A stretch of 46,574 bases of DNA from Mesostigma viride (Eukaryota; Streptophyta; Mesostigmatophyceae; Mesostigmatales; Mesostigmataceae): positions 1-46,574 of the forward strand of contig RPFO01000737.1 in the NCBI GenBank assembly GCA_009746045.1, in the 5' to 3' direction. Positions 29,774 to 39,502 of this stretch are shown in pieces. The notes below the pieces were generated by a model. The model searched no databases, was not told the DNA's origin, and worked only from the letters and a program-made list of their open reading frames with translations. How positions within the stretch are numbered: the stretch's first letter is position 1; every line of letters starts with the position of its first letter. The translations under genes and the position numbers were made by a program.

Positions 29774-30559
29774 ATGCCGGACTCGATGGAGTTCCGCATT
29801 CCGAGGGATTCTGAAATTTTGGGCAGTCCAGCGGACATCGCCGAATCTCCGGCTGGTCCTTCGACGACTCCTGTTCGTGAAGATCGTCCGGTTCTTAATC
29901 CGGCGTGGCAGCGTGTTGTTGACCAGGCGGTAGCGTCCAGTGCGGAGCTACGCGCTCAGCAGCAGGCACTGCTGCAAAACCTACGACTGCCGCCCCCGCC
30001 TCCGCAACCTTCGATTGTTTCGGGGTTTCGCGATTACCTTGATTCCATTCGAGCTTTGCTCGCGGACTTCGAGGTCCATACCCGGGCGGGGTTGCAAGCG
30101 CCCAGCGCGGTTGCCGAGGTCTCTGAGGAGATCGACAACGCGGTTTCATCGCTTACAGGTTACCAGCGCAATCTCGCTAACTGGCTGTCGGTTCGTTCGG
30201 GCGTCATTCCGACGATTACGACCAACCTGTTTCAAGACCTTGCGATTCTGCAGTTGCTGTCGCGAGGCTTCCGGACGCGTGAGCGGCAATTGCTGCTCAA
30301 TCTTGTCGCGTTCTTGTCTGCATTGCGAGAGTGGGCGCCGGACGGGTGGGATTTTCTAACGATTCTTACCAACCCGCTCCGCATCGTCACCCGCCGCCGT
30401 CGTCGCCGCATTGATCCGGTGACGGGACGTCGGTTGGACCCCATCGTCATCGAAACTCCGGTGACGATTGAGGTTGGGCAAGGCCAGGAGGCGCCTGCGC
30501 CTGTCGCCAACGATCCAATTTACGACTACGACTACTGCGATTTTCGTGGTCTCGACTGA
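29774..30559 (+). CDS. Element B accessory ORF upstream of gag
   Basis: 261 codons from ATG 29774, chosen because the longer frame from 29675 runs through the LTR. An acidic/Pro start (FRIPRDSEILGSPADIAESP) is followed by helices (RVVDQAVASSAELRAQQQAL, FRDYLDSIRALLADFEVHT, LSRGFRTRERQLLLNLVAFL). Then come an Arg cluster RRRRRR (near 223-228) and an Asp/Tyr-rich end. No known domain was recognised. The intact frame in an otherwise damaged element suggests it was recently functional. It may be a pre-gag structural or regulatory protein. The element A counterpart is 21642-22480. Confidence 0.6.
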   Translation: MPDSMEFRIPRDSEILGSPADIAESPAGPSTTPVREDRPVLNPAWQRVVDQAVASSAELRAQQQALLQNLRLPPPPPQPSIVSGFRDYLDSIRALLADFEVHTRAGLQAPSAVAEVSEEIDNAVSSLTGYQRNLANWLSVRSGVIPTITTNLFQDLAILQLLSRGFRTRERQLLLNLVAFLSALREWAPDGWDFLTILTNPLRIVTRRRRRRIDPVTGRRLDPIVIETPVTIEVGQGQEAPAPVANDPIYDYDYCDFRGLD

Positions 30560-30681
30560 ATTCGGCATGGTGGCGCGGTCGGCACCGGGGCAGGCGGCTT
30601 TTTGACAGATTGTACATATCTACCTGTCTTTTGTTTTCCAGCTGCTTAGCTCAGGGCCATACACAGCTAGTGTAGTTTACC

Positions 30682-31787
30682 ATGGCTGAGGGACGCCGTA
30701 GCAAGGGCCTAGCCAGTGGGAATAATAATGGGGGTGCTGGTAGCGGGACCGCTCACGTAGATGACGTGGGGGTTACCGGCGAGATTACCAATGTGCCTAT
30801 TAATAATAATACACATGCTGTCTCTGGATATGATCTCACCACACAGGGTCTCCTTATTGTTAATCAGCTGCAACCTGTCACTTCAGACTCAAAGCCAAAG
30901 CAGGCAGAGGAGTTTGTGGAAGGACTAGAGGGGTTTCCAAGCTTGTACGGGGTACAAACTATTATCAGATCTGGATAGGCAGCCAGACTTTTGGCAAGTG
31001 CACAGATCAGATTAAAGACCTCACTAGAGAGTGCAAGAAGGCCAACAAGGCCTGGGCAGTCTACGTGGCAGAGCTGAGGGAGCTGCTAGAGGATCAACGG
31101 AAGAAAGTGGGGATCCATTGGCAGGATAAATACCAAGGGTGGGAGGTTAAGGGAGACCTTATCCAGAACTTCCTCAATTATTGTAAAATGGTTGAGGAGG
31201 GCAGGGCTCACGGCTTCAATGTCGCTGACAGCATAGCCCTGACAAACTGGCTCAAGGTTTCTGGGCTGGACAAGGCAACACGTGGCTCTTTAAAGGTCAT
31301 GTGTGCCCCACACTCTACCCTCAAGGCCTACAAGGTCATAATCAAACAAGCACTCGAGGCAGAGGAGCTGTTTGAGGGTGGAATGCCAGCTGTGAAGGCT
31401 ACCCACGCAGGTGGGCGTGCCCAGGGGGGCTCCAAGACGTCTGAGGCTGACAGAAGCCAAGGAGGACGTGGGGGCAACCACAACAAGCGGAAGGCCAACC
31501 ATTCACCCGACCCTGACGGGCAATCACATGCCAAGTCGGTGTTCAGGAGGGTGGGTGGTAAGCCCAGGCAGGGTAACGCGCCTGACAACGGGGGAGGAGG
31601 CCAGGGCAAGTCAAAGATCCAGTGCTACCTGTGCAAGGGGTGGGGGCACATCAAGAAGGAGTGTCCCAGCTTCAAGAAGACCCAGGGCCAGGGCAGCAAC
31701 AAGAAAAACAACAACAAGAACAACAACAAGTCCCAGGCAGGCCAGCCTTCAAAGGGCAGTCAGCAAGAAGACAACAAGGAGCAGTGA
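30682..31787 (+). pseudogene. Element B Gag, one frameshift
   Basis: ATG 30682 opens an Asn/Gly-rich start. The first frame stops at TAG 30976-30978. Just before, near 30955, homology passes to the frame of 31065-31787 (YYQIWIGSQTFGKCTDQIKD, KGDLIQNFLNYCKMVEEGRA, FNVADSIALTNWLKVSGLDK). A basic Gly/Asn linker leads to the CCHC knuckle CYLCKGWGHIKKEC and a Lys/Asn/Gln-rich end, stop TGA 31785-31787. It aligns with element A Gag in the KGxLx..FxxFxKxxEdAmxxGFxVAD region. After the TGA the same frame stays open into pol. Confidence 0.82.
31785..31787 (+). promoter_or_regulatory. In-frame UGA between gag and pol (putative readthrough)
   Basis: CAG-TGA-CTG. The gag and pol frames are the same and no other stop lies between 31065 and 34502. 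Element A has the same arrangement (CAT-TGA-TAT at 20292-20294). A single leaky stop between gag and pol is a known expression strategy in some retroelements. That it operates here is inferred. Confidence 0.55.
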
Positions 31788-34490
31788 CTGTCTGAGGCAA
31801 CCCCTACACACCTTAATTCACCCAAGGGGGAGGCCAGGTGCTCCAATGCAGATTTTATATCTGGGCAACAAGAGGGTGATCTCCAGGTTCATGGTGGCCC
31901 CAGGTCACCTGGAGAGGTACAGGTTCCTATGAAGACGTCCTTGACAGCTGGTGCAGCTGTAAGAATGTCTGACCCCATGCATCCTTGTGCTGGGCACGAG
32001 GGTGGACCTCTCATTTTGAGAGAAACCAATGTACAACCACAGAGGGGTGTGAAGGCCTCTGGTGGTATGCATGTGGTCCCTGCTGGCGGTCCAGGTGTTG
32101 GGCATGAGCAGGGTGACTCAGACTCTGAGTCAGAACAGGATGGAAGACAGCATGGTGATGCTGGACAACCTGACAGCACAGTCCTGACTGTGCCAGGGAC
32201 TGCTTCCTCTGTGTACCAGGAGTTGGGTGCCCGAATCCACAACATGTTTGGGCATGCCACTTCTCTGTCAAACAACTTTGCCTTCCGTATGGGCAGGGCA
32301 CCCCTTCTTAAGGCGTGTCAGCAAGCTGCCTCACGGTGTAAGTGCCAGTTGTCCTCCAACAAGCCCAGGAAATCACATGCCAAAGCTATACCTCAGAGCA
32401 TTGGTGATCTGCAGTGTGATATCCAACACATCAGGGGCATGCAACTGTTGGTGTGCGTGGACAGGTACACAAAATACAAGGTGCTGGAGCATTTACCTTC
32501 TATGAAGAACAGGTACTTGCTGGCTGCCCTGCAGAATGTAAGAGCCAAGTTTCCTACCACAAGGATCCAGGTGGACATGCAGTTTCAGCATCTCAAGGGT
32601 GATCCCACCCTTCCTGAGTTGCTGGTTACACCTAGGGAGGCTCATGGGCAGCAGGGTGCTATAGAGAGGGCAATCCAGGAGGTCAAGAAATTGATTATCT
32701 CTGAAGACTGGGTACCCTTATCTGCACCTGCACTTGTCAGGAGTGCATGGCTGAGGAACGTGGAGCAGCAGCTGAACAGCAGGGTTAACTTCTACTATGA
32801 TGGAGTTGCTGTCAGCCCAATGGGTCTATATCATGGCCTGTGCCCACCACATGTGCTGGAGGGCTGGAAACATGCTGCACATGTCACCTTTGCCAAGCTG
32901 AGGGAGAAGGACCGGGGTTGGAAGATGCTGGAGCCACAAGTGGGTCAGAAGGTCCTAGCTTGGAAGGAACCTAGCCTTTATGGCAAACGTGGTAGCTGGA
33001 GTCCTGGGGTGGTTACCCAGGTTGATGAAGCTAGCCACGCATGCTTGGTCAGCATGGAGGACGAACCAAAGCATGTGCACCGGCTGAGTTGGTCATATGT
33101 CAAGCCTAACCTGATGAATGAGGGCAGTCAGGCACAAGGCTCACAGGACCTGCAGGATTTTCAGGTCCCAAGTGACATCACTGATGCAACGACCACATCT
33201 GTTGCAGGGGAATCTGTCAGCCCTGGCCAGGTTGCAGAGGTACCTGTTGAACAGGCTGCAAGGTCAACAGCTGGGGAGTCAACTGTCAAGCCCAAGGCTC
33301 TAACCAAGCCCAGGGGGACAAGTTTGGCTGGATTAATTGGGGCTCTGCAAAGGGCCAAGAAGCAGCCCAAGGTAGCCAAGCTCAGGTGGCATGGCAATCT
33401 GGGGCTGGACACTGCCTTAGAGGTAGACACTAATTCTCAGGTTTCCATCATTGGGACCAGAGCTGCAGCAGGGTACAGCATGACTGAACCCAGCTATCAG
33501 TTTGTGTCTGACTTCAGTGGCGGGGTACACGTGAAGGTACTGGGTGAGGTATCCATTCCTATCCTTGGACAGGACACTGCTTTTTGTGTCTTGGAGGGCT
33601 ATCAGGGACCTGCTCTTCTGGGGCAGAATTTCCTATGCCAGGATGGGGTAGTGATCACGTCCTCTCTCCTGACTAAGGAAGGGGCTGGTCAGGTCCCACT
33701 GATTAATTTCAGGACCACTCACCTATCACGTGCAGTAACCAGGACGGTTAAGCGTGTGCAAGTGTGCCAGGGGCAGGAGCCCTTGGTTGATGACCTCATA
33801 TTGCCAGCTGCTAGTCATCCAAGCAGTTTGGGCATTGGTCCTCACTCACTTGCTGGACACAGCCCTATAAACTACCAAGGCCTGGTGAAGCTCATGTCCT
33901 CTCCCATTATGTGTCCCCAGGTCACACTGGGTCTGATTAAATCTGGGGAGGACTGGATCTCCAAGAAATGCGTGGAACCTGTCAATGACCTGCCTCCTGC
34001 ACGACGTCTACTCAAGCTCAAGTTTGTCATCAAGATGAAGGAGGTGGACGGGGTCAAGGTACCACACGTCAGGCCAGTACTGAATGAGTTCAAGGGTACT
34101 GGTGAGTGCACCGCTGAGGAGTTGTATACCCCTGGCATGCTGCATGACACTTGGAGGCTGCTGCTGTGTGTATTTCTAGGCCTTCTCAACAAGGGCTTGG
34201 ACTATGGCTCAGTGGTGGTAGACTTCAAGAGGGCATTTCTGGAGGGGGATGCAGATGTGGCACAGGAAAAGTGGGAGGGCAAGACGCCTTTCTATGTCAG
34301 GGTGCCTGCTGTATGGAAAAGGGACATTCACACTGAGTTCCTTAAAATCCTCAAGGGCCTGGAGGGCCTGAGGTCAAGTCCAATAATCTGGAGGGAGACT
34401 CTCAACCGTTTCCTGAAGGAGCATTGCAACTTGAAGGTTTCTCCTGTAGACCCCTGTCTGTTTCTGGGGCAATGGGAAGGCCTACCAGTG
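31788..34490 (+). pseudogene. Element B Pol, N-terminal part, cut by element C
   Basis: Open from the gag TGA; first ATG at 31929. Numbering from there: HHCC (H104, H109, C130, C137), integrase D164, D216, E246 (HGQQGAIER), IN C-terminus with GQKVLAWKEPS and HRLSWSYVKP. Then the protease-like D500-T501-N502 (LEVDTNSQVSIIG) with ALLGQNFL, and RT with FVIKMKEVDGVKVPHVRPVL, VVVDFKRAFLEGD and LKILKGLEGLRSSPIIW. At GLPV the frame enters element C. The first Asp-rich motif of integrase is DMQFQ instead of the usual D-x-G-x-E. IN-PR-RT order is the same as in element A. Confidence 0.88.
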
Positions 34491-35233
34491 TGTCAGCCGT
34501 AGTGGGCCAAGGCAGTCCCGGCACTAGTTTTTTGGCTGTCAGTTAGCCTAATTAGTGGGACGACACAACTGTACTTTTCCAGACTATTTAATTCGTGCTA
34601 CGGATTTTTAGTGCTGCGTTTCAGGTCCGAGATACTGTACGGATCATACTTTTGAGACCCGTTGTAATTGTTTTTGGGTCCGGACTATATGTGGAGTGCT
34701 ACAAAATATTGTACCGGTGCTGGTGTGGCACCGACGGTACATTTTGGATTGCTTATGCTGCCACCGTACGTTATGCAGCAGGATCCGCGCTTCGCGCAGA
34801 TCTTAGGGACGTTGGTACTGTTTCTGGTTTTTCACCTATGTGAGTGATTTTGTCTAAGTCCGAGCTTGTGGCGCATGTCTGAGAAAGAAATCATAAGAAT
34901 GGTAGAGTATCAGACGCGGCGCAACTTTTCAGTCCTTTGTGCATGTATGCATGCACATGTGTGCTTGAATGCATCCGACCACCTAGAACGCGCCGCCACG
35001 TATCGTACGGCTGTGATCTGTTTGTGTCGTGACCTGTCCTTTGGGCGGCGTAGCATTTAGCCTAGGCACTGCTCCTTGGCAACTCACGCTCATGCTTTAT
35101 TTCACACGTTTTTCACCATGAAGGACGTGAAATGTGGGCGTCGGCATTTGTGATTTAATGCTTGTCTTTTAAGCGTTATTTAATAACCAAGATCAATTTC
35201 CTCCGATCACCTTGGTTCAGTGCAAATGCAACA
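34491..35233 (+). repeat. 5' LTR of element C
   Basis: 743 bp, TGTCAGCCGTAGTGGG to AAATGCAACA, followed at once by TGGTATCGCC. ORFs of 82 and 64 codons inside it are duplicated in the other LTR and are not genes. Confidence 0.95.
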
Positions 35234-35585
35234 TGGTATCGCCTCAGAAAGTGACAGGCAAAATCTGGTGAAGCCAAACTTCATACACTTCACCTTGTCC
35301 AAGACTGTGAGGGGGACGCCCCACATCTACATTGCAGTCTTTGGATGCGCCTCTTTCGCTTCTTCTTGTTGAAATCGGGCCACCCAATTTGTGGGAGGTG
35401 TTCTTCTTGAGGGAACTGCATTGTTCTGTTGAAAGTGTAAGACCCTTGGCATAAGGGCCACTTGAGTATTGGGAAGTTTGTCTTTATTCTTGAAGCATCC
35501 TTCCTGTGGAGACGTTTTTTGAGATAAAACGTTTTTCTGTTCTTCCTGGGCAGTAAAGAATCTGGTTTTTTCTGCAACATTTTTA

Positions 35586-35882
35586 GTGGGGAGAAACTTG
35601 TCTATGCAAAGGGATTTGACCACTGCTTTGTGGTGTCCTAGAGCTGCTGGAGATCCTATTGTTATTCCGAATCCTGATTACAACACCGGCCATCAGGGGG
35701 TATCCCCTTCTCCAAACAGAGCATCTGTGGAAGTACAGTATAGGGGTACCTGTTTTAACTGGGAGATTGTATGCACCCCTAGAACTCTGCGCCGTTTGGC
35801 GGAGTTTTTAGATCAACTCATCCCTGAGGAGCCCACAGTTGTTCCTGAGAATCCTACAGTGAGACCTACCGGCGAGGAGTGA
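35586..35882 (+). CDS. Element C small ORF before gag
   Basis: 98 codons ending TGA 35880-35882, overlapping the gag start region by four bases (ATGA-like, gag ATG at 35879/35885). Contains YRGTCFNWEIVCTPRTLRRL and a Pro/Val/Glu-rich end. No known family. The 4-base stop/start overlap suggests coupled translation or a leader peptide, but it may be chance. Confidence 0.45.
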   Translation: MGRNLSMQRDLTTALWCPRAAGDPIVIPNPDYNTGHQGVSPSPNRASVEVQYRGTCFNWEIVCTPRTLRRLAEFLDQLIPEEPTVVPENPTVRPTGEE

Positions 35883-36706
35883 CAATGGCAGCCAACGCAG
35901 CAGTAGCAGCAGCTACCAGCATCGGGGCCTTCATCAGTGCTGCTGATAAGTTACCAAAGTTTGATGGTGTGGATCCCCGTAAGTGGGAGGCAACGAATGT
36001 CCGCTTTACCCGTTTGCTGAAAGCCTTTAACCTACATGGGGTAATCACGGGTGAGATCGTGGACGATGGCAAGGACGCGGCAGTTCAGGCCGCGATGGGC
36101 ATCTTTTTAGATGGCCTGGCTCTTATGCTGGTCAAGAATGTGACCAGTGCAAAACAGGCATGGGAGCTCCTGATGAAGAGGTTTGGTCACCACCGTACGA
36201 CTGAGACCTATCAGGATGAACTGCGTCGCAAGCTTCGTTCCAAGGAGCCTGCACCAGTGGACAAGCCCCTCAATGAGTTCCTGGCAGCGAGGGAGCTGAC
36301 GCGCGAGGAGTACGTCCAGGAGCTGGACGGGCGTTTTGACGACCAGGACATGGTCCTCTCTACTCATGATCTCATGCCCGCTGCGATCCGGGTGATGATG
36401 GCAGCACAGGATGTACGCATCACCACACTCACGTGGGATGAGTACAAGGCACGTGTGCTGAGGATTGAGGACAGCATCAAGGCCCAGGCGGCCATCATGC
36501 GCAACACAGGCGGGGGGAAGCAGGGAGACACCAGGGACACCAGTTCTCTGGCTGGCGTCTTTGCTACCATGGCGATGGAGGACGGGAAGAAGGGTGGCTG
36601 TTTTCACTGCGGCAAACCGGGCCACAAGGTCGCAAACTGTTTCAAGAAGCACCCCCACCTTCGCAAGGGGGGAAGGACGGAGAGGGCAAGGCGCAGGCCA
36701 ACTTGA
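35879..36706 (+). CDS. Element C Gag (copia type)
   Basis: 275 codons. Copia Gag layout: KLPKFDGVDPRKWEATNVRF (the usual 'L.G.NY..W' entry), an internal helical region with AKQAWELLMKRFGH and TYQDELRRKLRSK, and a CCHC knuckle CFHCGKPGHKVANC near 245-258. The frame ends after a GGGGGG run at 36667-36672. A one-base shift there would continue for ~35 codons (ANLTSTPDQQEALEVPP) to TAG 36793-36795, so the true C-terminus may be longer. It would form particles using the enzymes of a related autonomous copia element. Confidence 0.85.
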   Translation: MTMAANAAVAAATSIGAFISAADKLPKFDGVDPRKWEATNVRFTRLLKAFNLHGVITGEIVDDGKDAAVQAAMGIFLDGLALMLVKNVTSAKQAWELLMKRFGHHRTTETYQDELRRKLRSKEPAPVDKPLNEFLAARELTREEYVQELDGRFDDQDMVLSTHDLMPAAIRVMMAAQDVRITTLTWDEYKARVLRIEDSIKAQAAIMRNTGGGKQGDTRDTSSLAGVFATMAMEDGKKGGCFHCGKPGHKVANCFKKHPHLRKGGRTERARRRPT

Positions 36707-36882
36707 CGTCCACTCCTGATCAGCAGGAGGCACTGGAGGTGCCCCCTGGTTTTGTTTTCCACACTGTCGTGGAGGCTCCCGCTGACCAACTGTAGTATTT
36801 GTTTAGTGGTGCGTTGCTCCAGGGGCGCCCTGGCCACCATACCTTTTCGAGTCATTGTTTCCAGCTTGTCCCACTAAGGGGG

Positions 36883-37625
36883 TGTCAGCCGTAGTGGGCC
36901 AAGGCAGTCCCGGCACTAGTTTTTTGGCTGTCAGTTAGCCTAATTAGTGGGACGACACAACTGTACTTTTCCAGACTATTTAATTCGTGCTACGGATTTT
37001 TAGTGCTGCGTTTCAGGTCCGAGATACTGTACGGATCATACTTTTGAGACCCGTTGTAATTGTTTTTGGGTCCGGACTATATGTGGAGTGCTACAAAATA
37101 TTGTACCGGTGCTGGTGTGGCACCGACGGTACATTTTGGATTGCTTATGCTGCCACCGTACGTTATGCAGCAGGATCCGCGCTTCGCGCAGATCTTAGGG
37201 ACGTTGGTACTGTTTCTGGTTTTTCACCTATGTGAGTGATTTTGTCTAAGTCCGAGCTTGTGGCGCATGTCTGAGAAAGAAATCATAAGAATGGTAGAGT
37301 ATCAGACGCGGCGCAACTTTTCAGTCCTTTGTGCATGTATGCATGCACATGTGTGCTTGAATGCATCCGACCACCTAGAACGCGCCGCCACGTATCGTAC
37401 GGCTGTGATCTGTTTGTGTCGTGACCTGTCCTTTGGGCGGCGTAGCATTTAGCCTAGGCACTGCTCCTTGGCAACTCACGCTCATGCTTTATTTCACACG
37501 TTTTTCACCATGAAGGACGTGAAATGTGGGCGTCGGCATTTGTGATTTAATGCTTGTCTTTTAAGCGTTATTTAATAACCAAGATCAATTTCCTCCGATC
37601 ACCTTGGTTCAGTGCAAATGCAACA
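36883..37625 (+). repeat. 3' LTR of element C
   Basis: 743 bp direct repeat of 34491-35233; no difference was noticed by eye. It is preceded by CCACTAAGGGGG and followed by CAGTG, then by the resumed element B RT. Confidence 0.95.
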
Positions 37626-37630
37626 CAGTG

Positions 37631-38552
37631 TATGCTTCGCTGCACGGGGATGACCTACATCTGATAGCTCCCACGTCGTGGCTTAAGGAGCTGATCTCCA
37701 TCATTAAGTCCAAGTTTCCTCTGGGTAGGGAGCAATGGCAGGTGGAGAATGAGCCTCTCCTGTTTGTGGGCATGGAGGCCACACTGGTGAAGAAGGGGGG
37801 GAGTGGCGTATGCTGCTGGTGGGGGCAACGATTATCAAGAGACCCTCATTAGCAAGCTTCCTCCAACCATCACACAGGCACTGTGTCCCATGGTGAGGGG
37901 CATGGTTGCTTGGGTGGCAGGCATTTCCAGGCCAGATCTTATGGTCATAGCCAGGTTGCCTGATGACATGCTGGTGGAGCTAGGGTCTGCCAAGGTGGCT
38001 GATCAGGTCAGGGCTTCATCTGGCATTCTGTTGTCTGCAGTGGATTTATCACAACCCATTTGCATGGAGCTGTATGTGGATAGCTCAATGGACAGCAGGC
38101 AGGTCTCCAAGGTCAGGGGCAGGGCTGCAGGGCTCTTTGTGCTCAGACAGGAAGGCCTGGGGAGTTTGGTGAGCTGGTTTAGTCGCCTGCACAAACGGGT
38201 GGCTGTCAGCAGTGATGTGGCAGAATGCAGGGCTATTTGTGAAGGCATTCACACAAGCCTTTATCTGAAGGAGTTGCTTCATCAGATGACTTCTAACACT
38301 CCTTGGCCACTTCAGGTTACCACTCTTCTAAAAACAGACTCCATGGGGATGGTGCAGTTTGTGCACAGGCAGATGGCCAGAAGTAGGGACTTGGATTATC
38401 TCCTTCTTAAGGAATTGTCCTCCTTGGCCAATATTGAGCATATCCCTGGGGTTGACAATCCTGCTGATGCTTTGACCAAGCTAGTGCAGAAGGCAGCAGT
38501 GCAATACAAGGTTCTTCAGTCTCTGATGGACCCATCTCAGCAAGCTGTCTAA
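37631..38552 (+). pseudogene. Element B Pol, C-terminal part (RT end and RNase H)
   Basis: Resumes at TAT-GCT-TCG: VYASLHGDDLHLIAPTSWLK completes the RT active site (H-GDD, as in element A). At the G-run 37795-37801 the frame changes to that of 37803-38552, with YVDSSMDSRQVSKVRGRAAG, AVSSDVAECRAICEGIHTSL, LLKTDSMGMVQFV, ARSRDLDYLLLKEL and HIPGVDNPADALTK (copia RNase H), stop TAA 38550-38552. Over the RNase H it is very similar to element A. Confidence 0.88.
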
Positions 38553-39502
38553 GCTGGTGCCTGGTTATAGGGCATTGGAGAGCAGATTGTGTGGTAGTGT
38601 CAGCATTGTGACTGGCATAATACCTGTATTTTAGTCTGTACTAAGGCTCATGGACCATGGTACACTCACTCTGATTTTAATCAGGATACAGCCAGGTTTT
38701 GGCTGGGGTTCATGCTGTTGACTATACAAGGTTGACAGGTCCATTACAGACCATGTATTCTATTTAAAAAGAAATGTATATTTGTACATACCTCTCACAA
38801 TGGTCTGGGAACCTTTATTCTGGGGTTTATAGGGTGGGGTTCGATTCCCTGGTATTATGTTTCTACAAGCTGGCCTGCTCAGGTGTTTTACCTGTTCAGA
38901 CTTCCCTAGTTCCCCAGGGCAGGATTTAATTGTTGCCTATGTGTTTCATTTTGTCATTTGTTTGCTGTGGCAATTTATCATCTGACAAGTAGACGGGCGC
39001 CATAAGACGGGCGCCAATACTAACCTGTTGAGAGTATGACGGGGAAACTATTGTAATACGTCTTACTTTGTCAAGTGGTATTTCAATTGTCATGGATTTA
39101 TTGTGCTTATATTAGATATGTACTGGGTTTTATGGGATTAGTATCTGGGATTAATGTAACTCACCGCCAGAAGGTCATTGTACTGGAGGCTCTACCGAGG
39201 TGATGGGATTAATTCCTGGAGAAGACCTCATAGAATTAACCTGTATGTATTTAATTTTGTGTGCTTCTAATATCTGGTGGTACTCTGTAATGCCACTTCC
39301 ATAGGTTTTTATCCATTTCTCATGGAATGGTTTTCCCTGTGGCAGATCTGTTTCTTTTCCAGTTCCTTAAAAGAAAGGGCTGGGGAATGGCAATGGCCAT
39401 TAAAGACATCTGTTCAAGCTTCAAGCTGGAGTGAAGGACATTTCAAGCTACTTCAAGGGTCCCTGGCAGGGGATGTGACCCCTAAAGAAAAGAAGGGATT
39501 GG
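38553..39502 (+). other. Element B 3' non-coding region
   Basis: About 950 bp between the RNase H stop and the 3' LTR. It holds the T-arm-like block 38822-38853, the duplicated phrase GACGGGCGCCA at 38992-39016, and the terminal purine tract. No ORF was recognised. Confidence 0.7.
38822..38853 (+). promoter_or_regulatory. Conserved tRNA T-arm/B-box-like block, element B
   Basis: GGGGTTTATAGGGTGGGGTT then CGATTCCCTGGT. It matches element A 16493-16523 at all but a few positions, far better than the flanks do. It contains GGTTCGATTCC (B-box). Confidence 0.55.

Larger units (their letters stand above)
34491..37625 (+). mobile_element. LTR element C, gag-only, nested in element B RT
   Basis: 3135 bp. 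LTRs of 743 bp (34491-35233, 36883-37625) look identical, TG...CA ends (TGTCAGCC...GCAACA), TSD CAGTG at 34486-34490 and 37626-37630. The leader begins TGGTATCGCC (initiator-Met-type primer site), and the polypurine tract CTAAGGGGG precedes the 3' LTR. Only a small ORF and a Gag are encoded; there is no integrase, protease or RT. This is the plan of non-autonomous gag-bearing copia derivatives (TR-GAG). Identical LTRs make it the youngest insertion in the window. Confidence 0.94.

Noticed and set aside
34595-35060. 82- and 64-codon ORFs (also at 36987-37452)
   Set aside because: They lie in the LTRs of element C and show no coding signature.
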